DNA of 64,000 nucleotides from Parasponia andersonii (GCA_002914805.1 JXTB01000108.1:444314-508313), one strand, 5' to 3'; positions 34,201 through 45,800 are shown, numbered from the stretch's first letter. Numbers and translations: made by a program. Notes: a model not told the origin generated them from the letters alone.

Positions 34201-35570
34201 TCTAAATTTTTTACATTAGAGAGAGAGAGAGAAGAAGAAGAAGAAGAAGAAGAAGACGTTGAGGATAAAGTGGAAAGAATTAATAAAATAGTCTCAAACT
34301 CACAGTGTTTACAGTACCTTTTCAGCATCATATCCACACTGACCTGTAAAAAAAATAATAATAATAAATAAAATAAAAACTCCGATCAAAAAATATTCAA
34401 CTAATCACCACAAGTGATAGTATGCTATTTTTTAGAAAGTACAGCAAACTTGATTGAAATGCATGATACGCCTATAAGCAATAACAACAGAACTGTTGAA
34501 AAGGAATTACATGAAACTTCAACCGACTGCGAAGTGTAAAGGGAAATTAGCCATAACATGGGTCCCATTCATATGTACCAAAAATGAATTTCCACCCGAC
34601 AATTCTCATAAAAAATTCAATTACCATTGACTAGGCCAACTTATAATTTATTTTTCTATTGTGCTCAAAGAAATCCTTCATTTCCTCAACAGGATCTCAT
34701 TATAAGATTCTCAACACTTTTGTTAGCATTTTAATAGTCAATATTATTTCGATAGATAATTTTTTATTAAATAAGGCCACAAAAATAAGATTACAAAAAA
34801 CAGAAAAACGCAAACACTCTAAAGGGTTTTCTAAGGTAAAAATGTTTTTCCCTTGAAAAAAGACAAATAAAAGGGTGTTTTCAACGTATATAATAAGCAA
34901 TCAGATATCCAAGTCGCTTTTGCCAGAGGTCTCCAAATATTTTGATATGCTACAACTCCAAAAACAGAAATAAATAAATAAACTCAAAAAGAAAAGGAAA
35001 AAAAAAAAACAGACAGGGACAGAATCACTAACACAGTACGTCTCTAACAATGGCCAAGTTCAGCTCCGAATCTTCTCCAAGCATCGAGCAAAGAAACTGT
35101 TCAGCTCCCTCATCGACAACCCCATTTCCAAAACCTTTCAGCTTCACACCACTTGTCCTCGAATCCCTACTCATGTACTCCTTCCCCAGAACCGTCGAAA
35201 CAGTGCCAGTGGCCGCAACCACCCTCTTCTGCTTGCTCCCTCTAGAATCCTTCTCCTTCACCAAACTTTCAACATAACTCGTCTCCACAAACCCTTCGGA
35301 CGATCCAGAACCCGAACCCGAACCAGACGTCGAACTCGTCGATGGGTCATCGGCAATTTCCCATAAGGCTCGCCCTAAGATCTCTACGGCCTGGTCCCGG
35401 TCCCCTTTGGCTTCCCGGTAAGCCGAGACCGCATCGTCCACAGAGGCCAAAGAGAAGGCCTCGGTCAGCGCGTTGACCACCTTCTGTTCGTCGCCACCAT
35501 GGTCGACGACCTTCTTCGGAGCCGGCGAGCTTCTCTTCTTCTTCTTCTTCTTCTTCTCCGTGTGCTTCAT
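22773..35570 (-). CDS. DUF1771 + SMR-domain protein (PRL1-interacting-factor type), 11 exons
   Basis: Exons on the minus strand: 35570-35033, 34343-34318, 33443-33330, 32952-32867, 32532-32297, 31404-31334, 29002-28946, 28829-28762, 28643-28537, 28366-28296 and 22895-22773. All have GT-AG borders and matching phases, giving 498 aa. The N-terminus is Lys-rich. Two CUE/UBA-like helical segments follow (about 25-65 and 155-195). DUF1771 spans about 334-400 ([38 protein letters not shown]). The SMR domain spans about 403-485, with [11 protein letters not shown] and [11 protein letters not shown] matching its DLHG and TGxG motifs. SMR domains act as nucleases or nucleic-acid binders; the plant protein's role is poorly known. 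The tail is [13 protein letters not shown]. The best match I recall is At5g58720 (519 aa), beside ROC7. Introns 6 and 10 are swollen by insertions but the frame is intact. Confidence 0.93.
23121..23125. repeat. Target-site duplication ACAGA (left) of the intronic copia element
   Basis: ACAGA precedes the element at 23126 and recurs at 27859-27863 directly after it. Confidence 0.85.
23126..23286 (-). repeat. 3' LTR of the intronic copia element
   Basis: 161 bp, very similar to 27699-27858. It differs by small substitutions and a few indels in the ctaactaactaact run. Confidence 0.92.
23287..24905 (-). pseudogene. RT and RNase H region of the intronic copia element
   Basis: Read on the minus strand, RT appears as [21 protein letters not shown] and [16 protein letters not shown] (24554-24342). 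After a frame change come YIDDIVITG (about 24240) and [12 protein letters not shown]. RNase H follows (from about 23740), with [22 protein letters not shown] and ERTKHIELD. Several stops and frameshifts separate these pieces. This enzyme set would copy the element RNA; in this copy it is dead. Confidence 0.88.
25303..26504 (-). pseudogene. Protease and integrase region of the intronic copia element
   Basis: The protease motif reads [14 protein letters not shown] (about 26400-26350), where copia elements usually have DSGAT(R)H, so the active-site Ser-Gly is lost. GAG-pre-integrase follows ([19 protein letters not shown] ... CYICPLAKQ, about 25940-25810). Integrase core pieces follow at 25551-25303 ([36 protein letters not shown]). 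Frameshifts separate them. Confidence 0.82.
26592..27513 (-). pseudogene. gag of the intronic copia element
   Basis: The frame 27513-26857 (218 aa) starts [19 protein letters not shown] and contains the copia gag pattern [32 protein letters not shown] and [11 protein letters not shown]. It then shifts to 26867-26592, with a degenerate zinc-knuckle region ending [16 protein letters not shown]. The first Cys pair of the knuckle is lost. It would form the particle shell. Confidence 0.85.
27687..27698 (-). other. Primer-binding site of the intronic copia element
   Basis: TGGTATCAAAGC on the minus strand directly follows the 5' LTR. It matches the initiator-Met tRNA 3'-end complement (TGGTATCAGAGC) except for one base. 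Confidence 0.8.
27699..27858 (-). repeat. 5' LTR of the intronic copia element
   Basis: 160 bp, with a TATA box (TATATAAAA, 27761-27769). The right flank ACAGA (27859-27863) completes the target duplication. Confidence 0.92.
29597..29611. other. Assembly gap (15 N)
   Basis: Fifteen unknown bases interrupt the NF-YC-like segment. The true distance is unknown, so missing NF-YC sequence may lie here. Confidence 0.95.
29787..30121. mobile_element. MITE copy A (family with CCAATCCA termini), internally duplicated
   Basis: The ends are GAGCACCAATCTAGTAGGTA and an inverted GGTTGCCAATCCAATAGGTA, flanked by TA-rich microsatellite. A 95-bp internal block (29887-29981) is repeated at 29982-30076. The same family occurs at 36429-36596 (partial) and 36946-37184, in opposite orientation. 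Confidence 0.8.
30892..31231. other. Low-complexity stretch with poly-G, TA repeat and poly-A; possible assembly problem
   Basis: A T run passes into a nearly pure G run (about 30898-30921). A GC-richer 200-bp stretch of unknown origin follows, then a TA repeat, one N (31203) and a long A run. The open frame 30949-31167 (+) has no recognised domain. It lies in SMR intron 6. Confidence 0.6.
34028..34264. repeat. Direct duplication of about 119 bp with GA/GAA microsatellites, SMR intron 2
   Basis: The block caatcaaacaataagagag starts at 34028 and again at 34147. Each copy ends in acattagagagagagag followed by AAG repeats. Confidence 0.8.
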
Positions 35571-36130
35571 CTATGGCCGGCGATGGTGACTAGCTGACTA
35601 GCTGGGTTCCCAACCAAACGGGAATAGGAATACTCAGAAGAAATCCGAGTGAAGACCAAAATTAGGGTTTCTGAAATCGGTGGATCGTGAAGATGAACAG
35701 AAGCCCTAATTTGGAGAATCGGAAGGGATGAAAAATCCAAAAAGTTATTGAAGGTAGTTTGTCAAGCTAAAGCTGGGATTCCCTTCCCGAATGAAAAAGG
35801 AGTAGTTGAGGTTGAGATCATATTCTATTTTTGAGCAAAGAGAAAAAAATGTGTATGTGTTTTTTTTTTTTTCCCGGCTTCTTTGGCGAGGAATCTGTGG
35901 ACCCACGCTCTATTATTTTGCTGATCCGAACACGTTTTTTTGACCTGACTCCTTATTAGTTAAATGGTGTCGTTTTTTTGGTTAGAATGGGGTTGATCAC
36001 CCCAACACGATATGTCGTTTGATACTTTTGGAACTTTGATGTCGTTTAAACAATCAACCACAATTGTGAATAGATGTGATTTTTGTCAAATATAACTAAT
36101 TCTCGGTCTGTAGCGGATGGTTGCACATTA

Positions 36131-36177
<47 letters not shown>

Positions 36178-36303
36178 ATCCGTTTGGTTGGACGGATTGG
36201 ACTGAATTTGATAGGATTGTTTTAGGGATGTGACTTATTTGGTAGAGTATTAGACTAAAAGACGGGACTAAATAAAATAATAGTTAAAAAAAATTGATAA
36301 GCA
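35571..36303. other. Upstream region of the SMR gene
   Basis: The first 150 bp upstream of the ATG at 35570 should be 5' UTR and core promoter. No clear TATA box was picked. A long TA repeat lies at 36128-36178. No other gene is seen. Confidence 0.5.
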
Positions 36304-36428
36304 TGTTATAGACTTTTTTTCTATTTTACAAGCCCAAATACAAGTCTAAGAATATATTAAACGGTATAAATTAACCAAATAAATTTATTAATATAGTTTA
36401 ATGCAATTTTAGGCAAGTAAAATACGTN

Positions 36429-36596
36429 TCTAATGGTGATCCAATGGCTATAATGAACTGCATGAAAAGACGTGCATCATTAATGCTCCTTCTCTTTCCT
36501 ACTTTTTACAATAAAAAAATGTGCATGCTAAATTTTCATTGGCCAAATTGATACCTATGTATAGGTAAAAAAAAAATACCTACTGGATTGGTGCCC
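36429..36596. mobile_element. MITE copy B (partial), inside the copia 5' LTR
   Basis: Shares the 3' half of the CCAATCCA-terminus MITE (gtgcatcattaatgctcc ... ctggattggtgccc). It begins at the N of 36428, so truncation may be an assembly effect. Confidence 0.75.
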
Positions 36597-36945
36597 ATAT
36601 ATATTCTTAAGCTATAATATATATTTCTTTCTAATAATTTGAAAGTTTGATTTTCTAATATTACATTGAATTACTTCATCTGTTTTTATTTGGCATCTTC
36701 ATTATGAGATTTTTACATCATGAACTTTGGTCACAAATAATCTACGTGTGGAAATTATTTGATGAGCTATGTTGATAGACTATCTCTATCATTATGAAAT
36801 TACTTCTTTATATGATGTTATTTATACTAATTATCATCATAAATTATTATTGTGGCAATACTTATGTACTTATAATTAATCTTTCAATTCTGAGATTTTC
36901 ATATCCATACATTTGATTACAAACATCTATAATATATATATATAT

Positions 36946-37181
36946 GGTTGCCAATCCAATAGGTAATTTTTTTTTTTACCTATGGGTAGGTATTTTTTTA
37001 GCCATTGGATCACCATCTAATAGTGAGCCGATGGCTATAATAAAGTACATGAAAATACGTGCATCATTAATGCTCTTTCTCTCTCTTACTTTTTACAATA
37101 AAAAAATGAATATGCTAAATTTTCATTGGCCAAATTGATACCTATGCATAGGTAAAAAAAAAATTACCAACTGGATTGGTG

Positions 37182-37184
<3 letters not shown>
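36946..37184. mobile_element. MITE copy C, 239 bp, full length
   Basis: The ends are GGTTGCCAATCCAATAGGTA and, inverted, GGGCACCAATCCAGTTGGTA, between TA repeats (a probable TA target). The internal sequence matches copies A and B. No coding capacity. Confidence 0.82.

Positions 37185-37250
<66 letters not shown>
37185..37250. repeat. (TA)n microsatellite
   Basis: An uninterrupted TA dinucleotide run directly follows MITE copy C. Confidence 0.95.
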
Positions 37251-37254
<4 letters not shown>

Positions 37255-37329
37255 ATTATGTCTTCGAGTATTGCTAATTTAATATATTAGATAATCGTAT
37301 TTTATTTCTCCATGACCACGTTTTAATTA

Positions 37330-38110
37330 TGTTATGAGTTTCTTATTCCTAACTATATTATATTTTATGATATAATAGTCCTCATAATGTTAAATCTCAC
37401 AAAGCTTGAATTCGTTGTCCTTGAAATTTCGGACAAAAATTATTTGACATGGACATTTGATGCTGAAATTTATCTTAATGCTACGAATCTTAGAGAAACA
37501 ATTAAAGAATGAAATACGACATCCATTCAGGATTGCGCAAAAGCCATGATTTTCCTTTGATACTATTTGCATGAAAGATTGAAAATTGAATATTTAATGG
37601 TAAAAAAATTTATCGATGCTCTAGCAAAGTTTAAAGGAAAGGCATGACCACCAAAAACCGTGATACTCTTTAAAGCTCATTATGGCTGGAAGCACTTGAG
37701 TCTACAAGATGTTAAAATAGTTAACGAATATAATTTAACAATATTTAAAATTACTTCTCAGTTGAAATTATGTAGAGAAAAGATTACTCGCGAAGATATG
37801 TTAGAATAAACATACTCCACTTTATATGCTTCAAATATTGTCCTGCAGTAATAATATCAGGAGCATGGTTTTAAAAATATTCTGAGTTAATTTCATGTTT
37901 ACTTGTTATTGAATAAAATAATGAGTTATTAATGAAAAACTATAAAATTTGTCTCACTGGTTTGATAACATTTCTTAAAATAAATACTGTATCAACTACT
38001 AATTATGGACATAGACATGGTCGTGATCATGGTTGAGGTCGTAGTTGTGGCAAAGTTCATGGTCGAAATTTTTCTTGGTATCATGGTGGTCACTATTGAC
38101 CTATGTGGCT
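37330..38110 (+). pseudogene. gag remnant of the second copia element
   Basis: Fragments in several frames resemble copia gag: an LNA/TNLRETIKE-like stretch near 37475, a DVKIVNEYNLTIFKITSQLK helix near 37715, and a Gly/His/Arg-rich basic stretch near 38000-38090 (HGHDHG, GRNFSWYHGG). Its zinc-knuckle part (CYGCSMRGY ... RTCHMPKYL) appears only at 39519-39570, beyond an inserted LTR-like block. Heavily broken. Confidence 0.55.
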
Positions 38111-38505
38111 TTCAATTTTATCTTATTTTGATAATAATAAACATGTGATTTAGTTACTATTAACTGGCTTGAGTTTGTAGTTATGCAGTTGAAAAAAAAA
38201 TTGATAAAACTCAAGATATGAAGTCCTCAAGAATAATACATCATTGAAAAATCTCGAAGGTTGAAGATGAATGTGAAAAATCAAGATTCAAAACTAAGTC
38301 TAAATAGGTTAAAATTTATTTCCTAGTCTTGTACTTGATTTATTGCATTGCACAAAAAATTCTCTTTAATATGGCTCAAAAATCTTTCAAGTAATTTTTT
38401 AAACAAATCTTCAAAGAATTAGCTAAATTTTAAATCCATTGATTATTTAAAAATAATTATCATTTCTAATCTAACCCAAATATTCTCAAAAGTACAGTTT
38501 CTTAA

Positions 38506-39401
38506 TGTTAAAAATGTTTTGCAAAAGAAAGTTTTAAAAACGACCAAATTAGTTCAAAGAAATGAAAAAAAATTGTTTCTGACTGATTTTGGTCAACCAA
38601 AATAAAGGCAAAAAATGGTCGTTGGAGCTGAACTGGCATATCGGACTCTAACGACTAGTTTTTTGGTCAACTAAAATTTTGGCAGTAAGATACCAACGAT
38701 CAAAAATGGTTAGTTTTTGAAGATGTCTTTAAATAGAGCCAAGTTTGATGACTTAAAAATAGAGAATACGAACCTATATTGATACCCAATCAGTTTCTAA
38801 GTGCAAGAACTCTCTTTTATTCAACTATAACTTTTAAATCTATTTGAGCCATTTCTAGAGCATTATTTGTCCATTGTTTTCAAATCACCTAAGCTTATCT
38901 TGTATTATTTCTTTGAGAGGTGATTCTTTGAGTAAGTGTTCACTTGTATTTTCATAAAAACATTATTGAGAGGTGAGGTTGGCACCAGAGTCATAAACAA
39001 CCCAGTATAGGTGAGGTTGACACCGAATTCTAAACAATCCATGGTCAGGCATAATAGAGCCGGATTCAAGACTATTGTAAAAGTGTGGGTGTGCCTAAAA
39101 AGAAATCGCTCCGGATTGTACAAGCCCATAATCTTAATTCGATTGTGGAATGCTCTAAGCAGGTTGCTGAGAGCTAGTGACGTAGGCAAACCATCGAGTT
39201 TGTCGAATCTCGTAAAAATAGCATTTGCATCTCCTTATCTCTATCTCTTTAATTTATTTACTTTGAAATTATGGTTATTTATTTGCTATTTTTACTCGCT
39301 CCATTCATTATTTACTCATTCTTGTTACTTTATTCAAAAAGTTTTTAAAAGTCTGAAAACTCAATTCACCCCCTCTTGGGTTAGCTATTCCTGGGACAAC
39401 A
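38506..39401 (+). repeat. LTR-like block inserted in copia gag (solo LTR candidate; left end approximate)
   Basis: This block separates the gag body from its zinc knuckle. It has the style of a copia LTR: TGTTAAAAATGTTTTGC at the left, and at the right aattcaccccctcttggg and CTGGGACAACA, which resembles the R-U5 end common to SIRE-type plant copia LTRs. No matching second LTR or convincing target duplication was found, so borders are tentative. Confidence 0.45.
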
Positions 39402-39992
39402 GTCACAAAAACTCTTCAAACTTTAAGAAAACTGCGACTCATCAGAAAGTGAGAAAATAATAAAGAGATGCAACTAAAATGAAATGGTGAACCATCCAAA
39501 AATTCTGAGAATCTTTGCTATGGATGTAGTATGAGAGGATATTGATTGCGTACCTGTCATATGCCCAAATATCTTGTTAACCTTTACCAAGCATCACTGA
39601 AGGAAAAAAGAAAGACCATAGAGACGAACTTTGTTGAACACAATGTTCTTATGGATTTTTCCTATTTGGATATTTCAGACTTCTTTGAAAATCTAACCAA
39701 GAAAAATTATTAATGGGCTAGTAACATCTAAGTTTGTTATGTATTAGATTATATAATCTTAGTGTGCTATTTTCAATTCATGTTTATGTAAATTATTGCT
39801 TTTTTAAGTTACATATTTCAGTATATCTTTCATTTAATAATTATAGTTCTTTTGCTTGTGAAGAAATATAAATTTCACTAATATTAGTTTGAAGATCAAT
39901 GGTAAAGATATTTGTCTGGAAAATAGTGCAATAACGCATATAATCCTTAAAGATAAAAAGATTTTATAAAATTATCATTATTAAAGGCAAAT

Positions 39993-41200
39993 GTGAATAT
40001 AATTTCAGGTACCACAAAAATAATTGAAGGATCTAGAAGAGCTATAATAATACCACCCAGAGAAACAAAATTAATTATAAATAACGCTTTATTCTCTAGC
40101 AAATCTATAAGATATTTACTAAGTTTTAAAGATATACATTATGATGAATATCATATTGAGACCACAAATGAGAACAATATAGAGTGCCTTTACATTACTT
40201 CTACTAGAAAAACTATGTCCATTTTCCTCTAGGTTGTATTATATATTTATAAGTACGATTGAATTACATAATGTGATGACCAAAAAAGATTATAATCCTA
40301 AACTTTTCTCTATTTGGCATAACCATCTTAGTCATCTTGAGTCAATCATATACAAAGAATTATTAAAAACTCATGATGACATCCATTAAAGAACTAGAAG
40401 TTTCTTTTGTCCAATGAATTTTTCTGTTCAGCTTGTTTTTAAGGCAAATTAATTATTAAGTCATTTCTAACGAAAGTTGTAGTTGAGTCTACTACATTTC
40501 TAAAAGAAATTCAAAGAGATATATATGGGCCGATTCATCCAGTATATGGACTGATTTTTTATAGTGTTGATAGATGTTTCAATACGGTGTCATATGTTTG
40601 CTTATTATCTACTCGTAATATTACATTTGCGAGACTTCTTGCTCAATTAATTCATTTAAGAGTACAATTTCTAGATTATACAATAAAAATTATTCGTCTT
40701 GATAATGTCGATGAGTTTACATCTCAAGCTTTTAATGATTATTATATATCAATTAGAATTGTTGCCCATACATATGCACATAATGGTTTAGCTTAACCAT
40801 TTATTAAACGCATTTAATTAATTGTTAGACCATTATTAATAAGAACAAAGTTACCTGTTTTTGCTTAGGAGCATGTTGTATTACATGTTGCAGCTTTTAT
40901 TTACATTAGACCCACAGGCCATCGAAAATACTCCCCACTATAACTTACTTTTGGTTAAGAACCAAATATCTCCCATAAACGAGTTTTTAGTTGCACAGTG
41001 TATGTACCAATCGCTTCACCACAATACACCAAGATGAGCCCTCAAAGAATATTGAGGATTTATGTTGGTTTTGAGTCTCCTTCTATCATCAAATATCTTG
41101 AACCCCTAACGGGTAACTTTTTTACAATACGGTTTACCGATTATCAATTTGATAAAACCAAATTCCCACCATTAGGGAGAGAAAAATAACAACTAGAAAA
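39993..41200 (+). pseudogene. Integrase region of the second copia element
   Basis: Order seen: a GAG-pre-integrase segment (39993-40232; then LFSIWHNHLSHLES near 40305), then the integrase core with EIQRDIYGPIHPV (about 40510), IKIIRLDNVDEFTSQAF (about 40685) and AHTYAHNGLA. A C-terminal segment follows with YVGFESPSIIKYLEPLTGN (about 41060). Stops break it repeatedly. Confidence 0.75.
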
Positions 41201-41799
41201 ACAACTTGAAATTTTATAGAATGCATTATTATTATCTCATTTTGATCTTCACACTAGTCAAAATGAACTAGAAGTTTAGAAAATTATATATTTGCAAAAT
41301 ATTATAAATCAATTACCTGATGCATTCATAGATATAAAAAAGAGTGACTAAATCATATGAACAACTATAAATGCTCTTGCTCAGATTAATATCCCTATAG
41401 AACAATCTTTGAGCATAATAGTAAGTGAGTCTAAGGTACACATAAAGCATGGAAGATCAATTGGATCTAAAGATAAAATCCCTAGGAAGAAAAGAGGATA
41501 TATTACGGAAATTGGTCATCCTAAAAACGATAGTATTCCTAAAGAAATAACCACATTGCCAAAACAGTCAGTTAACATAACTAAACAAATAACTCCAGAA
41601 GAGATTCAGGTACTTCATGATATTGAAAATAAAGAGAACTCAATAAGTCATGTCAACTTAAGAAAGGAATAGAATTACGATAAAACTATTGTTAACAATA
41701 TATTTGCATATGCAGTAATTACTGATATAACAAATGAAAGCGAGGATCTTGAACCAAAATTCATCAAAGAATTTTGACGTAGAAATGATTGGCTAAAAT

Positions 41800-43380
41800 A
41801 GAAAGACGCAATACTGGAAGAACTAAAATCTCTTGGGAAAAGAGAAGTATTTTGACCTATTGTCCAAACACCTGAAGGTGTGAATTTAGTTCGATACAAA
41901 TGAGTCTTTGTACGAAAACATAATGAGAAAAATGAGATTGTAAGATACAAAACACAACTTATAGCATAAGATTTTTCACAAAGACCAAGAATAGATTTTG
42001 AGGAGATATATTCTCCTGTGGTGGATGCGATAACATTACGATAATTAATTAGTCTAGCAGCCTCTGAAGAATTTGAAATGCGTTTGATGGATGTTGTAAT
42101 AACATATTTATATGGATCACTTGATAGTGATATTTATATGAAAATTCCTAATGGATTTAAAGTACATGAAGTACTTAATACAATACCAGGATAAATGTGT
42201 TCAATAAAATTACAAAGATCTTTATATGGATTAAAGCAATCTAGACGCATATGGTACAATCATCTTAGTAAATATATTTTGAATAAAGGATATATGAATA
42301 GTTCTATTTGTCCATGCATCTTTATTAAGAGCTCAGAAATTGGATTTTGCTCATTGCAGTATATGATGACGATTTGAATATCATTGGGAATCTTGAAGAG
42401 ATTAATGAGGTAATAAGGTATTAAATGAAAGAATTTGAAATGAAAGATCTCGGGAAAATAAAATTTTATCTTGGTCTCCAGATCGAGAATTTACCAAATG
42501 GTATACTTGTACATCAATCGATTTATACGAAAAAGATCCTCAAAAGATTTTATATGGACAAAGCTCACCCATTAAGTACCTCAATAGTTGTCAGAATGAT
42601 TGATATAAATAATAATCTTTTTCGTCCTCGAGAAGATAACGAAGAAATTCTTTATCCTGATGTACCATATATAAATGTAATTAGAGCTTTTATGTATCTT
42701 GCGAATTCTACTCGACCTGATATATCTTTTTCTGTTAATTTACTAACAAGATATAGTTCTGCTCTAACTCAAAGACACTAAAAATGAGTTAAACAAATAT
42801 TTTGTTATCTCCATGGAATGACTAACACATGGTTATTTTATTCTAATAAATTCATATCACAATTAATTAGTTTTGCAGATGCAGGATACTTGTCTGACCT
42901 ACATAAAGCTCGATCCTAAATAGGTTATGTATTTACTAGTAGTAATACAGTAATATCCTGACGTTCTACGAAATAAACTATCACCGCTACCTCCTCAAAT
43001 CATTTCAAAATAATTACACTTCATAAGGCAAGCTGAGAATATATATGGTCGAGATTCATGATTCAATATATTCGAGAAATATTCGAATTAACTTCTATCA
43101 GACTGATTCCAACTGTAATATATAGGGATAATACTATATGCATTACTCAATTTAAATGAAATTATATCAAAGATGATAGAACTAAACATGTATCACCCAA
43201 ATTATTCTTCACACATGAACTTCAGCAGAAAGGTGATATAGATATTCAATAAATTTGCTTCAATAATAACTTGGGAGATCTATTCACAAAATCATTCCCT
43301 ATCATTGTATTTAAGAATTTGATACATAAAATTGGAATATGTCGACTTAAAGAACTTCAGTAAATTTTAAGCGAATTAGT
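41800..43380 (+). pseudogene. RT and RNase H region of the second copia element
   Basis: RT shows RYKTQLIA and QRPRIDFEEIYSPVV (about 41945-42015), then MKIPNGF, LQRSLYGLKQSRRIWYNHL (42205-42265) and a YDDDLNIIG catalytic-box variant (about 42360). Then come MKDLGKIKFYLGLQIE (42440) and RPDISFSVNLLTRYS. RNase H remnants continue with FADAGYLSD, a diverged ATSS block, and KHVSPKLFFTHELQ near 43190. Stops and frame changes are frequent. Confidence 0.85.
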
Positions 43381-43603
43381 CATGAGGGGGAGATAGTTAC
43401 ACGTGTACTCTTGTTTCCTTAGCTAAGATTTTGTCCCACTGGGTCTTCCTGGTAAGATTTTTAATGAGGTACTCTTCAAAGTATAATAAGAACAAGAATG
43501 GTGTACTCTTTTTCCTTCACTTGGATTTTTGTTTCCCACAGGATTTTTTCTTAGTAAGGTTTTAACGAGGTATATTCTTCTTTAATAGACATCCCAGGGA
43601 GAA

Positions 43604-43999
43604 TGTTATGGATCTTTTCTATTTAGATGTTCATTATTGTGCAGTATTTTACAAGCTCAAACTTAAGTCCAAGAATACATTGAATAGTAGAGATTTAACC
43701 AAATAAATTTGTGGATATAGTTTAGTTCAATTTTAACCAAGTAAAATATGTGACCGTAATTTACTCTAACAAATGTGTAGATATACCTTGCCTAGATAAA
43801 CAAGTAGCTATAGTTTACCTGAAGAAATAAATGGTTGTAGTTCATTCATCAATATCTATAAATAGAGACATTTGTAAGAATTTTTATATCTCATTCAAAT
43901 CCTTTTCTTTTCACTAAGAAATAATTCATTCTCTCATATATCTCTTTGTATTGATATTCTTAAGTTATAATATATACAAATATTCTATATTTTATAACA
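43604..43999 (+). repeat. 3' LTR of the second copia element
   Basis: 396 bp, TGTTATGGATC to TTTATAACA, so the ends are inverted repeats (TGTTAT/ATAACA). It is preceded by a purine tract (cccagggagaa). A TATA-like stretch (tctataaatag) near 43854 may be its promoter. Confidence 0.82.
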
Positions 44000-44140
44000 A
44001 AGCCCATATTATTTGAATTGTGTAGTAAAATAGTAATAAAAATTGTAGGTGACTCATGTTTATTGGGAAGTGAATAAAAAAGAATAGAAAAAGAAATTTA
44101 TGGGGTCCATTTTTTAGGAAATGAAAATGCAAGAAATGAG

Positions 44141-44696
44141 TGACGTAGCGAAAGCTTCTAAGAAAGACAAAAAATACTCGGCTAATACTCAATCTTGATA
44201 ATTCGCTCATGAATACCGAGAAAGAGAGAAGATTAAGTAAAAATACTCAAGATAATTTTTATTTCTAACAAAAATTGAGATGCCATCTTGGCTTACAACT
44301 CTTAAATAAAGCCATAAATGAAATATTCACATAAAAGATAACAATATCTCTTTTTAAAAAAACTAAAAAGAGAAATAAAAGGCCTAATATCTAGGATCAA
44401 TCCTTAACTGATAGATTTGAATTCTGAATTTATTCTCTAAAAATAATCTAAACAAAAAAAAATGCCAAAAAATGAGAAATTACATTTTTAGAGGTCTAAA
44501 TGATCAAAATTGCCCAAAAAAAAGGCGCAACTTAGTGGCTTTAGCAAAGTTACTGACTTTCATTTATTAGGTCGATTCCACCCAAATTCATCAAAAACGG
44601 ACATTCTGAAAATTTCTCCCAAAAATCTGAAAATTATTTTATTTTCGTCAACACTGATCCCACTTGTCCATAAATTCTGCTCCTTTTATCACCGCA
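44141..44696 (-). repeat. 3' LTR of the minus-strand gypsy element
   Basis: 556 bp; matches 52384-52935 over its length, with substitutions and small indels indicating age. Confidence 0.88.
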
Positions 44697-44699
44697 TCA

Positions 44700-45800
44700 T
44701 TCGCCCCTGGTTGAAAAAAATTTTCCCTTGAATTTGACTGAGGAAGAGTATTATCATCATCAGAGTTGTCCCCATAAATGGCATAAGATGTTTGACATTG
44801 AATATGTCAGAAGTGCGGATATGGCTGAGAAGTTTCAATCGATAAGCATTTGGATTAATTTTCTCTACAATCTCCATCGGGCCAATCTTCTTGACAGTAA
44901 GTTTGTTATACTCATAAGCTAGGATATGATCCTTTGTCAGCACTATCCACACAAAATCCCCTACCTCGAATGCTATATGTCGTCTTTTCAGCTTAGTTCC
45001 AACGAACTATAGATGTTCATAGGTCCTCTTGTGAATGTACTGTATCTACTCGACAAACTCACCGACCTTACCATGCACTTGTAACTGATCAGAAACTGGG
45101 GTTAAATCAAGAGGACAACGAGTAACAACACCATACACCATTTGAAAATGGCTAAAACCTATGCTCTGGTTGACTACATGGTAATGAGCAAACTCTGCTT
45201 GGCACATCGATCCTAGGATTTGATTGACTCAACAACCAAACAATGCAACAAGTCTCCAAAGGAATGATTGACAACTTCAGTCTAACCATTTGTTTAGGGA
45301 TGACAGGCACTACTGAAATCTAATTGCATATTTACCAAATGCCAAAGACTTCGCCAAAAATGACTAAGGAAACGAGCAACCTAATCAAATATAATAGATA
45401 GAGGAAGTCCATGTAACTGAAAAATTCTCCCAGGAGTGTAATAAGGCTATGTTGACTACATCGATCATTTTTTTTTTGTAAGGAATGAAATGGACCATTT
45501 TTGAAATATGGTCAACCACTACAAATATAGAATCATGGCCATGCTGAGTCTACGGAAAGCCTAAAACAAAGTTCATGCTCACATCAGTCCAAGATCGGGT
45601 TGGAATAGATAGTGGCAGGTATAAACTAGCATTTGTAGCTTTTCCTTTGGAGAGACGACATATGTGACAATGCTTCATGAACTTGCTCACCCTCTTTCAT
45701 ATCATCGGCCAATAATAAAAAGCAACAATAAGATGCAATGTACGATCACGACTCACATAGCCTTTATCATGTAACTCTCGAATAATCTTAAGGCACAGAC
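44700..45800 (-). pseudogene. Integrase remnant of the minus-strand gypsy element
   Basis: The integrase core is visible near 45545-45485 (FVVVDHISKMVHFIP on the minus strand). The C-terminal part is an 87-codon frame (44952-44689) with KKIGPMEIVEKINPNAYRLK, the SH3-like end of gypsy integrase. No chromodomain is evident. Stops interrupt the core. Confidence 0.8.

Larger units (their letters stand above)
36304..43999 (+). mobile_element. Decayed Ty1/copia LTR retrotransposon, about 7.7 kb with nested insertions
   Basis: The left end TGTTATAGAC and the 3' LTR start TGTTATGGATC (43604) share the following stretch (ttttacaagc, aagtc.aagaata.att, ttaaccaaataaattt). The 3' LTR ends ATAACA at 43999. 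Flanks are AAGCA and AAGCC, a 4 of 5 match to a target duplication. The 5' LTR lost its middle and holds a MITE fragment with an N. Further insertions are a MITE with a TA repeat (36946-37250) and an LTR-like block (about 38500-39401). The copia order gag, integrase, RT, RNase H is recognisable but full of stops. Confidence 0.85.
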
